Below, piece by piece: positions 1-8,730 of a DNA stretch of 64,000 nucleotides (positions are counted from its first letter, which is position 1; each line of letters opens with the position of its first letter). The translations under genes and the position numbers were made by a program. The notes beneath the pieces were generated by a model that worked only from the letters and a program-made list of their open reading frames with translations, did not search any database and was not told where the DNA came from. Source of the stretch: Treponema bryantii (GTDB lineage: Bacteria; Spirochaetota; Spirochaetia; Treponematales; Treponemataceae); the NCBI RefSeq assembly GCF_900113965.1, contig NZ_FORI01000005.1:124001-188000 (forward strand). Reading direction: 5' to 3'.

Positions 1-1259
1 TGTATGCGCAGGAAACATTAGAAAAAGTTAGAAAAATTACAGTTGATGATGCGGTTATTCTGGCAGCAGATAACAATATTTCTTTGAAGCGACAGAGAAT
101 CACTCTAGATGGTCTTGAAAGAAGAAATAAAACTGCCTGGAATGGTGTGAGTCCTTCTGCATCTTTAAGTGGTGGCTTTACAAAACCTCTTGATGGTATT
201 GTAACTGATATGGAAGCACAGATAAAGTACACTTATAACATTGGTGCTTCTGCAAGACTTTCCCTTACCCCTTCACTTTATACTTCAATTAAAGATGCAA
301 GCCTTAAATACGAAAGCGGAAAAACTTCCTATGAAGATGCAGTTCGTCAGGTTGAGCTGAATGTACGAAAGCTTTTTTATAATCTGCTTTACACACAGGA
401 GAGCATGAATCTGCAGCGCCGAAATATGGAAACTGCAAAGCTCCGTTATGAAAATAATCTTGATAAATATAACCGTGGCCAGCTTTCTGAGCTTGATTTA
501 CTTCAGTCACAGTACAGCTATGAAAGCCAGCGCCCGTCACTTGAGTCTGCAGAAATTGCATATCAGAACAGTATTGCATCTTTCAAACAGACTCTCGGTA
601 TTCCTCAGAACGAAAAAATTGAACTTTCCGGCTCCCTTGCAGAAGCAATTCCACCGGAAAGTTTTTCTTTTACACAGTCTGTAGATGACCTTCCTTCTGT
701 AAAAAAGATTGAAGCAAGCATTGCACAGCAGAAAAACTCACTTTTGGCAACCCGCTTTTCTGCTTACGGTCCTTCAGTTACTGCATCTTATTCGTGGGGC
801 ATGAACGGAAATGATAAAGTTGAAGAATTTAAGAAGATGCAGGAAAGTCATTCACTTTCTCTTTCTGTTTCAATTCCTTTAGACGGCTATCTTCCATGGT
901 CTACAGGCTCGCAGAATGTTGCAAATCAAAAAGCAACTTTGAAAGACCTTGAACTTCAGCTTGAAAATGAAAAAACAACAGCTTCCCTCAATCTTCAGAA
1001 CAGCATGAAAAATATCCTTCAGAAGCAGAATCAGATGGATATGCTTAACCGCAATGTTGAGATTGCACAGAAAGCTTATGATATGACACTTACTGCCTAT
1101 AATCACGGTTCGCGCGACCTCCTTACCCTGCAGAATGCTTCAGACTCACTTTTGAAAGCAAAAACAGACAGAGAGTCGCATATCTACAATCTGATTTGTG
1201 CAGTTCTTGATCTTGAAAATACACTGGGACTTCCGTTTGGTTCCCTTGGAAAAGAATAG
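1..1259 (+). CDS. TolC-family outer membrane efflux protein (5' end outside window)
   Basis: Outer membrane channel of a tripartite RND pump; TolC trimers span the outer membrane and periplasm. The reading frame is open from base 3, so the start and signal peptide lie outside the window; a TTG at 84 is internal, not the start. The visible 418 residues show the family's long amphipathic helices, for example around the N-N-L-D-K-Y-N-R-G-Q-L-S-E-L-D-L-L motif, and the internal repeat of that motif near the end (A-Y-N-H-G-S-R-D-L-L-T-L-Q-N-A). This matches the duplicated OEP domain. It ends 9 nt before the adaptor gene and clearly heads a four-gene pump operon. Family is confident; substrate is unknown. 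Confidence 0.9.
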   Translation, partial: YAQETLEKVRKITVDDAVILAADNNISLKRQRITLDGLERRNKTAWNGVSPSASLSGGFTKPLDGIVTDMEAQIKYTYNIGASARLSLTPSLYTSIKDASLKYESGKTSYEDAVRQVELNVRKLFYNLLYTQESMNLQRRNMETAKLRYENNLDKYNRGQLSELDLLQSQYSYESQRPSLESAEIAYQNSIASFKQTLGIPQNEKIELSGSLAEAIPPESFSFTQSVDDLPSVKKIEASIAQQKNSLLATRFSAYGPSVTASYSWGMNGNDKVEEFKKMQESHSLSLSVSIPLDGYLPWSTGSQNVANQKATLKDLELQLENEKTTASLNLQNSMKNILQKQNQMDMLNRNVEIAQKAYDMTLTAYNHGSRDLLTLQNASDSLLKAKTDRESHIYNLICAVLDLENTLGLPFGSLGKE

Positions 1260-1268
1260 GAGATATAA

Positions 1269-2285
1269 ATGAGCAGAAAAAAAGGTACAACAGCCATTGT
1301 TGTGGTTGGAATTCTTGCAGTAACAGCACTTGCAGTATTTTTGATTATGGGATCTGCAAAGAAGAAAAGAGCTGCAATGGGCGGCTTTGGTGGTTTCGGT
1401 GGCGGCAGAGGCTTCCAGCAGTCAGCAACTGCAGTTCGTACAGTAGTTGCTAAAAATCAGACAATTACAGATTTTGTTTATACAAACGGTGAAATTGAAA
1501 CTCAGAAATCTATAGAAGTTTTCCCTTCAATCGGTGGTAAGGTTGTTGAGATGATGGTTTCGCTTGGTTCTTCTGTAAAGCAGGGGGAAGTAATTGCTTA
1601 CATCGACCCTTCAGAACCAGGAAGCTATTATGCAAAGAGCCCTGTAATTGCTCCTATCGACGGAAGTATCATTACCTCTCCGGTAAAAATAGGACAGAAG
1701 GTAAATGCCAATTCGGTAATCACAAAGATTGGTGATATCAACAACCTTCAGATTACAGCAAAGGTTCCGGAACGCTATGTTGCAGATATCGCAATCGGTC
1801 AGAAGGCAGAAATCACACTCCAGGCTTATGGCGAAGAAAAGTTTATTGCTTCGGTTGTGCGCATTTCTCCTGTAGTTGATCCTGCTACCCGTACAAAAGA
1901 AATTATTTTGAATTTTGATAAACACTACGATAAGGTTAATGCCGGTATGTTTGCCCGCGTTAAGCTTTTTACTGTTGATTTTGGCGGCTACCCTGTAATT
2001 CAGCAGGATGCCTTTGTTGAAAACAGCGACGAATATTATCTGTACATCGTAAAGGATGACAGCACTGTTACAAAGCGCAAGGTAACCCGTGGTAAAAACG
2101 TAGACGGCTACTATCAGGTAATCGATGGCGTTTCAAACGGCGAAGTTGTTGTTCTTGAAGGTATGCTTTCTTTGTATGAAGGTGCAAAGGTTCGTGATAT
2201 CAGCGGTAACGTTGAGTTTGTAGAAGCTGCGCCACCAGCCCCTCCGGCTGGTGGTAAGGGGCCAAAGCCAGAGGGTAAAAAATAA
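1269..2285 (+). CDS. RND efflux periplasmic adaptor (membrane fusion protein)
   Basis: Links the inner membrane RND pump to the TolC channel. The 338-residue protein has an N-terminal membrane anchor (about residues 8-27), a Gly/Phe-rich flexible linker (about 38-52), then the biotinyl-lipoyl/barrel-sandwich region with the pattern S-I-G-G-K-V-V-E-M..G-S-S-V-K-Q-G, a beta-barrel domain, and a membrane-proximal domain. The C-terminus is a Pro/Gly/Lys-rich tail that looks disordered. A purine-rich site (aggagat) lies before ATG 1269. The stop overlaps the start of the pump gene by one base (TAATG), implying translational coupling. HlyD/MFP family is confident. Confidence 0.92.
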   Translation: MSRKKGTTAIVVVGILAVTALAVFLIMGSAKKKRAAMGGFGGFGGGRGFQQSATAVRTVVAKNQTITDFVYTNGEIETQKSIEVFPSIGGKVVEMMVSLGSSVKQGEVIAYIDPSEPGSYYAKSPVIAPIDGSIITSPVKIGQKVNANSVITKIGDINNLQITAKVPERYVADIAIGQKAEITLQAYGEEKFIASVVRISPVVDPATRTKEIILNFDKHYDKVNAGMFARVKLFTVDFGGYPVIQQDAFVENSDEYYLYIVKDDSTVTKRKVTRGKNVDGYYQVIDGVSNGEVVVLEGMLSLYEGAKVRDISGNVEFVEAAPPAPPAGGKGPKPEGKK

Positions 2286-5200
2286 TGAGTTTAAGCCGAA
2301 GAACACTTGAACATCCGGTATTGATTCTGATTGTTTTTGCCCTGCTTGGTATGGTCGGAATCTTTACATTGAGCAATGTTTCAATTGCCCTTATGCCGGA
2401 AATGGAAAATCCGTCTCTGTCTATCAGTACTTCGTATCCGAATGCAGACCCGGAAACTGTTGAAAAAACAATTACAAGATCTATAGAAAGTGCCGTTATG
2501 AGCGTAAACGGTCTTAAAAAACTTACCTCAACTTCAAACGAAGGCTCTTCAAATGTTTCGCTTGAGTTTGAGTATGGTACAGATTTGACCGAAGCCATGA
2601 ACGATGTTCGCGATAAGCTTGACCGTGTAAAACGCGGCCTTCCGGACAATGCCGGTGCTCCAACCATTTTCCGCTTCTCCGGAGACTCGGGCGAAATCAT
2701 GCGTATCCTTATCCGCGGTAACCGCTCTGTAGATGACCTTAAATCAATTGCCGAAAGCAATATTGTAGGAATTCTTGAACAGGCAGATGGAGTAGGAGAG
2801 GCTACAGTAAACGGTGGTCGCAATGCTCAGGTAAATGTTCGCCTTGACCAGAACCGCATGACTGCCTATGGCTTTACAGTTCCAACTGTTACCGGCGCGC
2901 TTTCTCGTCAGAACCTTGAGCTTGGCGGTGGTAAGGTTCAGGAAGGACACAAAAACTACATCGTACGTACCACAGGTGAATATACCAGCCTTGATGAAAT
3001 TAATGATACAGTAATTTCTACAATCAACGGTTATGCAATCCGCCTCCGCGATGTTGGTGAAGCAACTATCGGATATGGCGACACAACTCAGGAATCATTT
3101 ATCAACGGTGGTAAGGGTGTTTACATCAGCGTGACAAAACAGTCTGATGCGAACTCTGTAACTGTTGCAAATAATCTCTATAAAAAAATTAAACAGGCAG
3201 AACAGAATCTTCCACCTGATGTAACTCTGGAAATAATTCAGGATAGTACAGACTCAATCCGCGAAACAATCAACACTCTGATTACTTCTGCATGGCAGGG
3301 ACTCATTCTTGCCATAATCATCCTCTTTATCTTCCTTCAGAACTTTAAGTCTACAATCATTATTTCAATTTCAATTCCTTTGTCGATTATCATTACACTT
3401 TTTGCAATGAGCATGTTCGGATTAACGCTGAACATGATGACCCTCACCGGTTTGATTCTTGGTGTAGGCATGATTGTAGATGCGTCAATCGTTATGATTG
3501 ATAATATTTTTGCGTACCGGCAGCGAGGAGCAAAGCCTCGTACTTCTGCAGTTCTTGGTTCTCAGGAAATGCTGATGTCTGTAATTGCCGGAAACCTCAC
3601 AACAATCTGTGTATTCCTTCCGTTCATCTTCTTTATTAAAGATCTTGGATTTATGGGACAGATGTTTAAGGCCGCAATCTTTACGATTGTAATTGCGCTT
3701 CTTTCATCTCTGCTGGTTGCGATTTTCCTTGTACCGGTACTGGCCGGAAAATTTCTTCCGCTTTCAAATCGCCGTGAAAAGCCGGTGCGTAATCCTGTGC
3801 TTAAAAAGACTTACGGATTCTTTGAAGGAATCATTCAGTTCTTTACACGCATTTATGCAAAGCTGCTTGGCCTTGCTCTGGATAACCGCCTTGTTACAAT
3901 TGTTGCGGCAATCTGTATTCTGATTATTTCGTTTGCCTTTATTCCTGGTATGCAGATTAATCAGATTCCGGCCGGCCGTGATGACCAGGTTCAGCTGAAC
4001 ATCAACATGGCAACTGCTACTCCTTTTGAAGAAACTAAGGAAGTTGTAATGGCTCTCGAAGCGTATGCCAAAGAAGAGTGTCAGGGCTATAAGACAATCA
4101 CAACGTCTATCGGTGGACGAAATACAAACCGCGGTTCCATCACAATTGCGCTTCCGGAAACAGCAAAGCAGGTTGATTCGGCAGAAGTTATGCAGAATAA
4201 GCTTCGTAAGCATTTTGCAGAATTCCCAAGCGCTCGTCTTTCGTTCAGTCAGGGCTTCCGCGGTCAGTGGATGGGAAGCAGTATTGATATTGTTCTTTCA
4301 TCAGATGATTTGGATGCGGCGCTCAATACCGCTGAAGAGATTCGCGAAGTAATTTCTGCCAACAAAAAAATCAGTGAACCTTCTGTAAGTATGGATAAAG
4401 GTTTACCTCAGGTTGAAATTGTGATTGATCGTGAGCGCGCCTACAGTATGGGCGTAGACATTGCCACAGTCGCACGCGAAATTAACTACGCAATCAACGG
4501 TTCAACAGCCTGTACTTATAAGACCAACGGAAAGAACCTGAACGTAGTTGTCGTTTACCGTCCGGAAGACCGCAAATCAATTAATGACCTTGAGTCAATT
4601 TATGTACGCGGAAACGGTGGCATGGTAAGTGTTGCAAACTTCGCTTCGATTAAGAAGGGGCTCGGTCCTGTTTCTATCAACCGCGAAAGCCAGAAGAGAA
4701 TTATTCACGTTCGCGCAAGTAACCTCACCGAAGAAAACGACAACGTAATTGAAGAAGAAATCAGAACAATGATTCAGGAAAATATTATCGTTCCTGATTC
4801 AGTAATCGTAAATTACAAGGGCGCATGGCAGGACACAATGAGTCAGTATGGCTTCTATGCAAAGATTGCGATTATGGCAATTCTTCTGGTATTCGGTGTA
4901 ATGGCCGCAACTTACGAGTCGTTTAAAGCGCCGCTTATCAACCTTGCGACAATGCCGTTCATCATCATTGGTGTAATTTTGATTCATAAGATTATCGGAG
5001 AAGCCCTGTCGTTCATGACTGCTGTCGGTGTTATTATGCTGATTGGTATTGTAGTAAACAACGGTATTATCCTTGTAGACTATACGAACATTCTTGTTGG
5101 CCGCGGCCTCGAGCTTAAGAAGGCCTGCTTTGAAGCCGGTAAGAGCCGCTTCCGACCGGTATTAATGACAACCCTCACAACAATTCTTGGTATGCTCCCA

Positions 5201-5359
5201 ATGTGTTTTGCCACAGAAGGTCAGGCCAGCATGGTTCGCCCGATTGCAATTGCCGTTGTCGGCGGTTTGATTTCGAGTACCTTTGTTACACTGCTGATTA
5301 TTCCGGTGTTATACAGCTTAGTTATGCGTAAGAAGAAGGAGGTACCGGTGATTGAGTAG
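2285..5359 (+). CDS. RND efflux transporter permease (AcrB/MexB superfamily)
   Basis: Proton-driven inner membrane pump, 1024 residues, the usual size for the family. It has a first helix at about residues 12-32, a large periplasmic porter loop, a helix cluster at about 335-490, a second periplasmic loop and a second helix cluster from about 855. The TM4 proton-relay region reads G-M-I-V-D-A-S-I-V-M-I-D-N: one of the two adjacent aspartates of AcrB is Ala here, although a second Asp lies seven residues on. TM10 contains G-I-V-V-N-N-G-I-I-L-V-D-Y. The last three codons and the stop lie inside a dispersed palindromic repeat (5347-5439). Exporter of hydrophobic compounds is likely; substrate is not readable. 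Confidence 0.93.
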   Translation: MSLSRRTLEHPVLILIVFALLGMVGIFTLSNVSIALMPEMENPSLSISTSYPNADPETVEKTITRSIESAVMSVNGLKKLTSTSNEGSSNVSLEFEYGTDLTEAMNDVRDKLDRVKRGLPDNAGAPTIFRFSGDSGEIMRILIRGNRSVDDLKSIAESNIVGILEQADGVGEATVNGGRNAQVNVRLDQNRMTAYGFTVPTVTGALSRQNLELGGGKVQEGHKNYIVRTTGEYTSLDEINDTVISTINGYAIRLRDVGEATIGYGDTTQESFINGGKGVYISVTKQSDANSVTVANNLYKKIKQAEQNLPPDVTLEIIQDSTDSIRETINTLITSAWQGLILAIIILFIFLQNFKSTIIISISIPLSIIITLFAMSMFGLTLNMMTLTGLILGVGMIVDASIVMIDNIFAYRQRGAKPRTSAVLGSQEMLMSVIAGNLTTICVFLPFIFFIKDLGFMGQMFKAAIFTIVIALLSSLLVAIFLVPVLAGKFLPLSNRREKPVRNPVLKKTYGFFEGIIQFFTRIYAKLLGLALDNRLVTIVAAICILIISFAFIPGMQINQIPAGRDDQVQLNINMATATPFEETKEVVMALEAYAKEECQGYKTITTSIGGRNTNRGSITIALPETAKQVDSAEVMQNKLRKHFAEFPSARLSFSQGFRGQWMGSSIDIVLSSDDLDAALNTAEEIREVISANKKISEPSVSMDKGLPQVEIVIDRERAYSMGVDIATVAREINYAINGSTACTYKTNGKNLNVVVVYRPEDRKSINDLESIYVRGNGGMVSVANFASIKKGLGPVSINRESQKRIIHVRASNLTEENDNVIEEEIRTMIQENIIVPDSVIVNYKGAWQDTMSQYGFYAKIAIMAILLVFGVMAATYESFKAPLINLATMPFIIIGVILIHKIIGEALSFMTAVGVIMLIGIVVNNGIILVDYTNILVGRGLELKKACFEAGKSRFRPVLMTTLTTILGMLPMCFATEGQASMVRPIAIAVVGGLISSTFVTLLIIPVLYSLVMRKKKEVPVIE

Positions 5360-5439
5360 CCCGCAGGGCGTATCGAAATCACAATTCGAGAGACTTCTGT
5401 TGTGTTTTCGATACGGCGCTTCGCGCCACTCAACCACCC
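5347..5439. repeat. Dispersed palindromic repeat, family R1 (paired, facing copies)
   Basis: Two facing units of a repeat with ends ggtgattgag and cactcaacca and inner blocks gtatcgaaa / tttcgatac, each with its own small GC hairpin (cccgcaggg; ggcgcttcgcgcc). The left unit overlaps the last codons and stop of the RND pump gene. Related units occur at 5767-5818, 11101-11171, 12564-12601, 39381-39424 and 59013-59037. No coding potential or transposase is present. Confidence 0.8.
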
Positions 5440-5457
5440 GTGTAGTAGGAGAATTAA

Positions 5458-5754
5458 ATGTCAGAACTTTATCGTGCCGAAATAATTTCAAATCAGTCTG
5501 TTCAGGAAGATATCGTTGAACGTCTGGAAAAAGAACTTCCTTCTATCCAGTACACTGTGATTCCGGAAATCCATGGCCGCGGTGTACGCACCAAAAAACT
5601 TGGTGACACCATCTGGCCCGAAATGAACTTTGTTCTTTTTGCGTATGTTGAAGAAGAAGCTGCGCGAAAGATTAAGGAAGTAATAGAAGCAGTAAAACAG
5701 AGATTTCCGAACGAGGGAATCAGTTTGTTCTTTACGAAGGCGGTGGAGCTGTAA
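5458..5754 (+). CDS. PII-like transporter-associated protein (PG0541-type)
   Basis: Small 98-residue protein, last gene of the RND pump operon. The pattern H-G-R-G-V-R-T-K-K-L-G-D...W-P-E-M-N followed by V-E-E-E-A-A-R-K-I-K-E resembles the PG0541 family of ferredoxin-fold, PII-like proteins encoded next to RND pumps; this is recalled from the family, not searched. A strong Shine-Dalgarno (taggagaa) precedes ATG 5458. The role is unknown; a regulatory or sensor role for the pump is inference. It is separated from the pump gene by the R1 repeat. Confidence 0.7.
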   Translation: MSELYRAEIISNQSVQEDIVERLEKELPSIQYTVIPEIHGRGVRTKKLGDTIWPEMNFVLFAYVEEEAARKIKEVIEAVKQRFPNEGISLFFTKAVEL

Positions 5755-5766
5755 CGCGGCGACGCG

Positions 5767-5818
5767 CGGTGGTTGAGCCTGCGGTCCCTGAGCCTGGTCG
5801 AAGGGTCGAAACCACCGT
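5767..5818. repeat. Dispersed palindromic repeat, family R1
   Basis: Unit with ends cggtggttgag and gtcgaaaccaccg; the centre (gcggtccctgagcctggtcgaag) also resembles the tcgctcagggaccg stretch near 50190. It fills the gap between the convergent 3' ends of the PII-like gene and prmC. Confidence 0.75.
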
Positions 5819-5827
5819 GGGGCAGGA

Positions 5828-6778
5828 TTAGTAGAGTTCCACGACCCTCAGCTGGCCTTCGAGATCCCGGTGAATCTCCGAGTTAAAACCGAACCCTTCC
5901 GCGAACTCCGCTGTTGCTTCGGCATTGTACTCGCCAGTCTCAATCAGTACTGAACCGCGCGGTGCCAGATGCGCCTGCGTCTGCGGAATAAGGTTTCTGA
6001 TTATGGCAAGACCGTCGTTGGCGGGCTCGCCGCGGTCAGTTGTGGCGCGGTCGCCTTCAAGTGTTATGTCGCCGTCGAGTGCCAGGCGCGGTTCGCTCCG
6101 GCCATCGCGCAATAATTCATCCACCATAGTATGCGGAATATACGGCGGGTTAGAAAGGATTACATCATATTTAATTGCTTCAGAAATTGCATCGAATAAG
6201 TTTGTTCGCACAAAGTTGAAGCGGGAAAGAATCAAAGAACTGTCTGGCCCATCACCCAGCAGCGCTGCCACATTACGGCGAGCTACATCGAGCGCAGCCT
6301 CGGAAATATCCCCAAGTGTAAACTTAGGCAGCTGCTCCGCCGGAACTCTCTCATCTTCAAGCAAAGTCTTAGCCACAGCTACTGCAATACAGCCGCTTCC
6401 CGTACACATATCACAAACAGTCAAAAGGTTTTCACTACGTGCATCCATCATAGAAAGAATCACATCTACAGCACGTTCAACTAAAATCTCTGTATCCGGC
6501 TTTGGAATTAATACATCCGGAGTTACAATAAAATCATAACCATAAAACTCTTTGTGGCCGGTTATATACGCAATAGGAAGCCCTGTTGAGCGGCGATTTG
6601 CAGCATCGTTAAGCCAGACTTGTTGTTCATGTGGAACTTCGTAGTCGCGTTTTAATAACAGCTCAGTTTTTGAAAAGTTCAGACAGTGCATAAGAAGAAC
6701 TTCTGCATCGAGTTTCGGGCTTGGAGAAGAATTGGAAAGTTTTGTAATGATTTTTGTTTTTAGTTCCTGGACTGTCAT
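5828..6778 (-). CDS. prmC: Peptide chain release factor N5-glutamine methyltransferase
   Basis: Methylates the glutamine of the GGQ motif in release factors, using S-adenosylmethionine. The 316-residue protein has the SAM-binding motif D-M-C-T-G-S-G-C-I-A-V-A and the N-P-P-Y-I-P catalytic motif that binds the target glutamine, after an N-terminal helical domain. I start it at ATG 6778 (M-T-V-Q-E-L-K). The frame stays open 18 codons further up, but those codons are the translation of a GC-rich repeat that abuts the ATG, so the longer form is unlikely. It follows prfA on the same strand with a 151-nt, repeat-filled gap; the pairing with its substrate gene supports the call. Confidence 0.93.
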   Translation of the reverse strand: MTVQELKTKIITKLSNSSPSPKLDAEVLLMHCLNFSKTELLLKRDYEVPHEQQVWLNDAANRRSTGLPIAYITGHKEFYGYDFIVTPDVLIPKPDTEILVERAVDVILSMMDARSENLLTVCDMCTGSGCIAVAVAKTLLEDERVPAEQLPKFTLGDISEAALDVARRNVAALLGDGPDSSLILSRFNFVRTNLFDAISEAIKYDVILSNPPYIPHTMVDELLRDGRSEPRLALDGDITLEGDRATTDRGEPANDGLAIIRNLIPQTQAHLAPRGSVLIETGEYNAEATAEFAEGFGFNSEIHRDLEGQLRVVELY

Positions 6779-6926
6779 GGGGGCGTTGCGGGGGTGTCCC
6801 CCGCAGAGAGGGCATGCAGGCATAGCCTGCATGTGCGCATTTTGTTGGAGAATCCTAAAACGGCCCGCTGCCGCAGCCCGTTTTTTAACGGATTTCCAAT
6901 AAGAGCGGGGGGAGACTTCCCCCTCC
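6779..6926. repeat. Composite repeat: R3 element interrupted by an R4 element
   Basis: The left part (6779-6840) and right part (6903-6926, cggggggagacttccccctc) are the two ends of the GC-rich R3 element seen uninterrupted at 15012-15110 and 18881-18966. Between them lies an R4 terminator-shaped element (core 6845-6899): outer arms ttggagaatcc / ggatttccaa around taaa, a GC hairpin and ttttttaac. The composite fills the prfA-prmC gap and touches the prmC start codon. Confidence 0.75.
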
Positions 6927-6929
6927 TTA

Positions 6930-8012
6930 TTAAAGCTCAGTGATATCCGACTTCAACTGCTCTTCCTTAGCGTAAACGTTAAGAGCGTCGAGCATATCGT
7001 CCATATTTCCCATCATAAAGCTAGGAAGGTTATGAGCAGTGTAGTTGATACGGTGATCTGTTACGCGGTCCTGAGGGAAGTTGTAAGTACGAATCTTCTC
7101 TGAGCGGGCTCCACTTCCGACCATACTGCTTCGTGCAGCAGCACGCTCTTCCTGCTTCTTGCTTTCTTCGAGGTCAAAGAGGCGGGCACGGAGTACACGG
7201 AATGCCTTTTCCTTATTCTTAATCTGAGACTTTTCATCTTGCTGAATAACAACAAGACCAGTTGGAATATGAGTAAGACGAACGGCAGAGTCAGTTGTGT
7301 TTACACACTGTCCACCAGGTCCACCGGCACGCATTACGTCAACGCGAACATCGCCTGGTTTAATTTCAATTTCAGTTTCTTCTGCTTCAGGTAAAACGGC
7401 AACAGTTGCAGTAGAAGTCTGCAAACGTCCCTGAGATTCAGTAGCAGGCACACGCTGAACACGGTGAACACCAGATTCCCAACGCAAAGTTCCATAAACA
7501 AACTTACCGCTGATAGAAGTTACGATCTTGTTGAAACCACCAACCTCAGTTTCCTGAGCTTCCATAGTTTCAGTTTTCCAGCCCTTGCGTTCTGCCAGGT
7601 GAGTGTACATTTCCCAGAGGTCGCGTACAAAAAGCGAAGCTTCGTCACCACCGGCAGCCGAACGAATTTCCAGAATAATATTCTTTTCATCAAGAGGATC
7701 AGGCGGAACAAGTTTCAGTTTAATTTCTTCTTCCAGCTTAGGCTGTTTTTCTTCAAGTTCCTTAAGCTCTTCGCGAGCCATTTCTTTCATCTCGGCATCA
7801 TCTTCAGCCGTAATCATTTCTTTTGCGTCTTGAATTCCCTGCAGAACCTTTTTGTATTCGTCATAAAGTGCACAAACTTCTGTCAGGTATCCGTGTTCGC
7901 GCATAGTATCCTTGTACTTTTTCGGATCCTTTACAAGATTTGGATCCATAACAAGGTCGCTTACTTCCTTAAAGCGTTTTTCGCATTCATCAAGCTTTTT
8001 CAGTAAATCCAT
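6930..8012 (-). CDS. prfA: Peptide chain release factor 1
   Basis: Recognises UAA and UAG stop codons and triggers peptide release. The 360 residues have the RF1 length. The stop-codon-reading tripeptide is P-A-T within Q-R-V-P-A-T-E-S-Q-G-R, which marks RF1 rather than RF2. The catalytic G-G-Q lies in R-A-G-G-P-G-G-Q-C-V-N-T. The region I-R-S-A-A-G-G-D-E-A-S-L-F is also typical. The start codon is 6 nt downstream of a TATATT box and no Shine-Dalgarno is visible, so the mRNA may be leaderless. Followed by prmC, which modifies this protein. Confidence 0.97.
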   Translation of the reverse strand: MDLLKKLDECEKRFKEVSDLVMDPNLVKDPKKYKDTMREHGYLTEVCALYDEYKKVLQGIQDAKEMITAEDDAEMKEMAREELKELEEKQPKLEEEIKLKLVPPDPLDEKNIILEIRSAAGGDEASLFVRDLWEMYTHLAERKGWKTETMEAQETEVGGFNKIVTSISGKFVYGTLRWESGVHRVQRVPATESQGRLQTSTATVAVLPEAEETEIEIKPGDVRVDVMRAGGPGGQCVNTTDSAVRLTHIPTGLVVIQQDEKSQIKNKEKAFRVLRARLFDLEESKKQEERAAARSSMVGSGARSEKIRTYNFPQDRVTDHRINYTAHNLPSFMMGNMDDMLDALNVYAKEEQLKSDITEL

Positions 8013-8018
8013 AATTTG

Positions 8019-8024
8019 AATATA
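8019..8024 (-). promoter_or_regulatory. -10 box of prfA (apparently leaderless)
   Basis: TATATT on the minus strand lies 6 nt from the prfA ATG. An alternative TATGAT lies a little further up. The -35 is weak. If the box is used, transcription would begin at or within a base or two of the start codon. Confidence 0.5.
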
Positions 8025-8173
8025 TTATCATAGAAAAGAAATTGTGAAAATAGGTGGAGTTTTTTAAGAAGGAGGGGGGGAACCGCCTTCCCCTACCTTC
8101 AAACACTGAACTGTCCTCCAGTTTTCCGGCTTCCCCAGAATTACAACCTGTTTTTAAGTATTTCCGCGGGGAC

Positions 8174-8464
8174 GAGCCTGCAAGAATACATTTTTTCTTG
8201 TTTAGCAGGCTCCCCCCTAGCAGAAAACTTTCCCTTGAGCCCGCTAAAAGGCCGAAAATTGTATTCTTGCAGGCTCTCAGACATCTCCCAATTTTCCTTC
8301 AGCCCGCTAAATCTTAAAAAATCTCAAAAAGCGGGCCTCCACCTAATTCTCACCAGAATTCCGAGCCTGCTAAATCCGTGAATTACAAAAATAACAGGCT
8401 CCTCCTGCTTTATCACAAAAAAAATAAGCCTGCTAAAAAACAAAAAATGCAATTTAGCAGGCTT
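8174..8464. repeat. Array of four related hairpins (agcctgctaaa / tttagcaggct)
   Basis: Fills most of the 480-nt gap between prfA and the feo operon. An outer 17-bp perfect inverted repeat (8174-8190 with 8260-8276) encloses an inner pair (8201-8212 with 8237-8248). Three more hairpins follow: 8301-8338, 8363-8401 and 8426-8464. All arms are variants of agcctgctaaa and its complement. No open reading frame with a ribosome site is visible in 8040-8490; the remainder shows nothing I can name. Confidence 0.75.
8426..8464 (-). terminator. Rho-independent terminator of the feo operon
   Basis: On the minus strand a 12-bp perfect stem (aagcctgctaaa with tttagcaggctt) is followed by TTATTTTTTTT. It lies just after the small Cys-rich gene and is the last member of the hairpin array. 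Confidence 0.75.
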
Positions 8465-8492
8465 GTCTCATAAAATATTCTTTATCTGAAAA

Positions 8493-8639
8493 TTATTTCT
8501 GGCAGTGGCAGGCGCCACCGCAGGAAGCGCAGTGACCGCCACATGAGGGGTGCCGGCCGGCGCGTTTTGCTTTTACCAGATTACAAATTATAAGTGTGAT
8601 AATAGAAATGAGAGTTATACTCACAATTATTGTTCCCAT
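8493..8639 (-). CDS. FeoB-associated Cys-rich small membrane protein
   Basis: 48 residues. One N-terminal membrane helix (V-S-I-T-L-I-S-I-I-T-L-I-I) is followed by a basic stretch and a Cys/Gly/His-rich tail with the pattern C-G-G-H-C-A-S-C-G-G-A-C-H-C. This architecture matches the small Cys-rich proteins found after feoB in many anaerobes (FeoB_associated family). A good Shine-Dalgarno (gaggag) sits 8 nt before ATG. It lies 91 nt downstream of feoB on the same strand. A role in receiving or storing ferrous iron at the membrane is inference. Confidence 0.85.
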   Translation of the reverse strand: MGTIIVSITLISIITLIICNLVKAKRAGRHPSCGGHCASCGGACHCQK

Positions 8640-8730
8640 ATTTAGCACTCCTCTTTTATTGATTGCTTCACACCTCGTCTTTACGTCCTTTTAACGGCTT
8701 CGAAAATACGCAGCGAAGCAATCTATAGTA

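Noticed and set aside
8174-8464. Possible CRISPR or tRNA cluster
   Set aside because: Arms are inverted rather than direct repeats; no tRNA cloverleaf, CCA or T-loop can be drawn.
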